Of a stretch of DNA of 7,416 bases, positions 5,849 through 7,416 are shown in pieces. A program made the translations under genes and the position numbers. Numbering within the stretch: position 1 is the first letter of the stretch; the number at the start of each line of letters is the position of its first letter. Source of the stretch: an uncultured Oscillospiraceae bacterium (GTDB taxonomy: Bacteria > Bacillota > Clostridia > Oscillospirales > Oscillospiraceae); contig CAKTED010000067.1 of assembly GCA_934546725.1 (NCBI GenBank), positions 1 through 7,416 on the forward strand, read 5' to 3'. Under the pieces are notes generated by a model. The model saw only the letters and a program-made list of their open reading frames with translations, did not search any database and was not told the DNA's origin.

Positions 5849-7210
5849 TTATTGGCTTATTCTGTCCATGGCCTTGCGGAACTGGAAGGAGAAGAGCGTT
5901 GCCGCCGTTATTACGGATATGATGTCGGCAACAGGCTCTGCCAGGAAAACGGCCATGGCTTTGTTTTCAAAAAAGTGCGGAAGAATGTAAATAAGCGGAA
6001 TGAGCAGGATTATCTTGCGCAGCACGGCGACGAATACCGAGGACTTCGCGTTGCCGATGCCGACAAAGGTGTTCTGGCAGGCGGACTGGATACCAAAAAC
6101 GCAGAAGGTGGCAAAATATATCCGCAGCGCCCACGAGGCATAATCTCTCAGCTCCTGGTTCGACGTCATCGCGGAAACGACGACGGAGGGAAAAAGCTCG
6201 AGAAATGCGCATACGACGAGCGTAAAGCCGAAGCATATGCGCAGGAGTATACCGAAGGTCTTTCGCACCCTCTCGGCGTTATGCGCGCCGAAGTTGTAGC
6301 TTATTATCGGCTGCGCGCCCTGCGTGAGCCCCGTAAGGACGAGGAAGACGCACTGCATCACCGTTGAAAGTATCGTCATAGCGCCGACGGCGAGATTGCC
6401 GCCGTATTTGAGCAGCGATGAATTGAAGCAGATGTTTATAAAGCCCTCCGTGGACTGCATGACGCAGGGCGAAATGCCGAGCGCTATACATGGGGCCATA
6501 AGCTTCCGGTCCAGGCGGAAATTGCGCCTGCGCAGCCGCAGCTGGGTGCGCTTCCCCGTCAGGAAGGCGAGGCACCATATCATGGATACCGCCTGCGAGA
6601 TAATGGTCGCCAGCGCCGCACCCTGGACGCCCATTTTGAAGGCGTAGATGAAAAGCGGATCGAGCGCTATATTGCATACCGCGCCTATCATAACGGTGAG
6701 CATACTTGTTTTTGCAAAGCCCTGCGCCGTTATGAAAGAGTTCATTCCAAGCGTGAGCGAGACGAAAACGGTGCCGACGGCATAAATTCGTATGTAGCCA
6801 AGGGCATAGCCTATGGTTTCGTCGCTTGCGCCGAAGCTGAGGAGCAGCGGCCGGGCAAAAACAAGCGTCAGGACCGTTACTATAAGTGAAACGGCGATAA
6901 GGAGCACGAAGCTGTTGCCCATGATTTTTTCCGCCTCGTCATAATCGCCTCGCCCCATGCTCATGGAGGCCTTCGCCGAGCTGCCGAAGTAGAAAAGCGC
7001 CGCAAGCGCGGAGATGATAAACAGCACCGGCGCGCATACGCCAAGTCCCGTCAGTGCCAGCGAGCCGCTTTCGGGAATGTGACCGATGTATATCCGGTCA
7101 ACAACATTGTAAAGCATATTAATGATCTGCGCAACGACCGAAGGAATGGAAAGCTTTAAAAGCAGCTTTCCGACGCTTTCGGTACCGAGATAGGAGTTGC
7201 TTTTGTCCAT
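5849..7210 (-). CDS. MATE family multidrug/metabolite exporter, MepA/DinF-like
   Basis: This is a polytopic inner-membrane antiporter that exports cationic drugs or metabolites using a Na+ or H+ gradient (family knowledge). The protein has about 12 hydrophobic helices arranged as two similar six-helix halves. Numbering from the upstream Met at 7228, the signatures are LSIPSVVAQIINMLYNVVDR (26-45), SMSMGRGDYDEAEKIMGNSF (88-107), the NIALDPLFIYAF segment (186-197) with GVQGAALATIISQ (200-212), and in the second half LTQGAQPIISYNFGAHNAER (301-320) and ATFCVFGIQSACQNTFVGIG (373-392). The length (453-459 aa) is normal and there are no breaks. I prefer the start at 7210 because GGGTGA lies just upstream, whereas the ATG at 7228 would sit only about eight bases inside the transcript with no ribosome site. 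Its own promoter lies upstream, and the anchored protein 51 bases downstream may be co-expressed. Substrate cannot be told. Confidence 0.94.
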   Translation of the reverse strand: MDKSNSYLGTESVGKLLLKLSIPSVVAQIINMLYNVVDRIYIGHIPESGSLALTGLGVCAPVLFIISALAALFYFGSSAKASMSMGRGDYDEAEKIMGNSFVLLIAVSLIVTVLTLVFARPLLLSFGASDETIGYALGYIRIYAVGTVFVSLTLGMNSFITAQGFAKTSMLTVMIGAVCNIALDPLFIYAFKMGVQGAALATIISQAVSMIWCLAFLTGKRTQLRLRRRNFRLDRKLMAPCIALGISPCVMQSTEGFINICFNSSLLKYGGNLAVGAMTILSTVMQCVFLVLTGLTQGAQPIISYNFGAHNAERVRKTFGILLRICFGFTLVVCAFLELFPSVVVSAMTSNQELRDYASWALRIYFATFCVFGIQSACQNTFVGIGNAKSSVFVAVLRKIILLIPLIYILPHFFENKAMAVFLAEPVADIISVITAATLFSFQFRKAMDRISQ

Positions 7211-7221
7211 AGATTCACCCT
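7211..7221 (-). promoter_or_regulatory. Ribosome binding site deciding the MATE start codon
   Basis: On the minus strand AGGGTGA (complement of 7215-7221) stands four bases before the ATG at 7210, with its GGG core seven to nine bases away, and can pair with the GGTGA-binding end of 16S rRNA. The alternative ATG at 7228 has only AT-rich promoter sequence upstream, so the 453-residue form is favoured. Confidence 0.6.
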
Positions 7222-7243
7222 TTTGCATATTTATCTATTTTAT

Positions 7244-7272
7244 AGTATAGCATGGAGCGGCGTACATGGCAA
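7244..7272 (-). promoter_or_regulatory. Extended -10 sigma-A promoter of the MATE gene
   Basis: On the minus strand TTGCCA (7267-7272, five of six) and TATACT (7244-7249, five of six) are spaced by 17 bases, and TGC immediately precedes the -10 to give the extended TGnTATACT form. Transcription would start near 7237, leaving a leader of under 30 bases before the start at 7210. That leaves no room for a riboswitch, so any control should act at initiation. Confidence 0.72.
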
Positions 7273-7299
7273 GCCATAATGACAAAGACCATACACGCC

Positions 7300-7315
7300 A
7301 TTGTAGGACTACAAT
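7300..7315. promoter_or_regulatory. 16-bp palindrome, possible operator near the MATE promoter
   Basis: ATTGTAG-GA-CTACAAT is a perfect 7+7 palindrome with a two-base centre, 27 bases upstream of the MATE -35 box and in an AT-rich stretch. Its half-sites resemble those bound by winged-helix dimers, but their orientation (TGTAG..CTACA) is opposite to the TACA..TGTA of CopY/BlaI operators, so I do not assign a family. It could act on the MATE gene or on a divergent gene to the right. Confidence 0.4.
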
Positions 7316-7350
7316 ACAAATTGGACAATAACAATAGAAGAAAAAAAGAT

Positions 7351-7416
7351 ATGAGGAATATGGTCTCATGTGTTAAAGTTAAGTTACCACACCAACTTAC
7401 CACGAAAGGAGACCAT
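7351..7416 (+). other. Leader-like region with open frame, inverted repeat and strong SD at the right edge
   Basis: A plus-strand frame opening at ATG 7351 (second ATG at 7360) is open for 22 codons to the window end. Inside it, ATGGTCTC (7360-7367) is complementary to GAGACCAT (7409-7416), and a second pairing TAAGTT/AACTTA (7380-7385 and 7394-7399) nests within. AAAGGAGA at 7405-7412 looks like a strong Shine-Dalgarno sequence whose 3' half lies in the right arm. This suggests a divergent gene beginning at or just beyond the edge, perhaps with a leader peptide. Alternatively the frame is that gene's own 5' end. The gene itself is not visible. Confidence 0.3.

Noticed and set aside
5696..6367. 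Plus-strand frame of 223 codons at the end of the MATE gene
   Set aside because: It is a shadow of the MATE and anchored-protein genes; the composition is unlike a real protein and no start signal is present.
7215..7403. 62-codon minus-strand frame with a hydrophobic stretch upstream of the MATE gene
   Set aside because: It begins with GTG preceded by TCCTTTC, has no ribosome site, contains the MATE promoter and overlaps the MATE start.
7360..7416. GGTCTC/GAGACC pair at the right edge as a cloning or assembly artefact
   Set aside because: These are type IIS enzyme recognition sequences, but two six-base sites in inverted order occur by chance, and no vector-like sequence is seen around them.

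Overview
The window looks like a chromosomal segment from a gut-type Firmicute of class Clostridia, most probably Oscillospiraceae/Ruminococcaceae-like. This rests on moderate-to-high G+C coding sequence with AT-rich promoters, Gram-positive-style AGGAG ribosome sites, a DUF4317 protein (a family I know mainly from Clostridia), and a small N-anchored surface protein of a type I recall from Oscillospiraceae. The taxonomic call is inference from these traits; there is no rRNA or other marker here.

Layout. Positions 1-1380 (minus strand, running off the left edge) encode a tRNA CCA-adding enzyme with an HD domain, carrying an extra GIY-YIG nuclease-type domain at its N terminus in one continuous frame. 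A 14-bp-stem terminator (1454-1500) separates it from a two-gene minus-strand operon (3148 to 1541) of two MoaF-like double-barrel proteins. That operon is driven by a near-consensus sigma-A promoter at 3189-3217. Next comes a roughly 500-base intergenic region holding a compact run of five inverted repeats (3378-3558). It leads into a plus-strand DUF4317 gene (3653-4792). A strong hairpin (4800-4822) lies between this gene and the converging minus-strand pair: a MepA/DinF-like MATE exporter (7210 to 5849) followed 51 bases later by a single-pass membrane protein with an extracytoplasmic beta-rich part (5797 to 4844). The MATE promoter (7244-7272) is well formed. Upstream of it are a 16-bp palindrome and, at the right edge, a strong Shine-Dalgarno sequence partly held in an inverted repeat, which suggests a divergent gene starting just outside the window.

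How the genes relate. The CCA enzyme is tRNA housekeeping. The two MoaF-like proteins are presumably made together, with no molybdopterin gene in sight. The MATE exporter and the anchored protein may share a transcript. Nothing links these units into a single pathway. The points most worth a second look are the GIY-YIG/CCA-enzyme fusion, the orphan tandem MoaF pair and the hairpin cluster. I see no phage gene, transposase, CRISPR array, tRNA or rRNA in the window.
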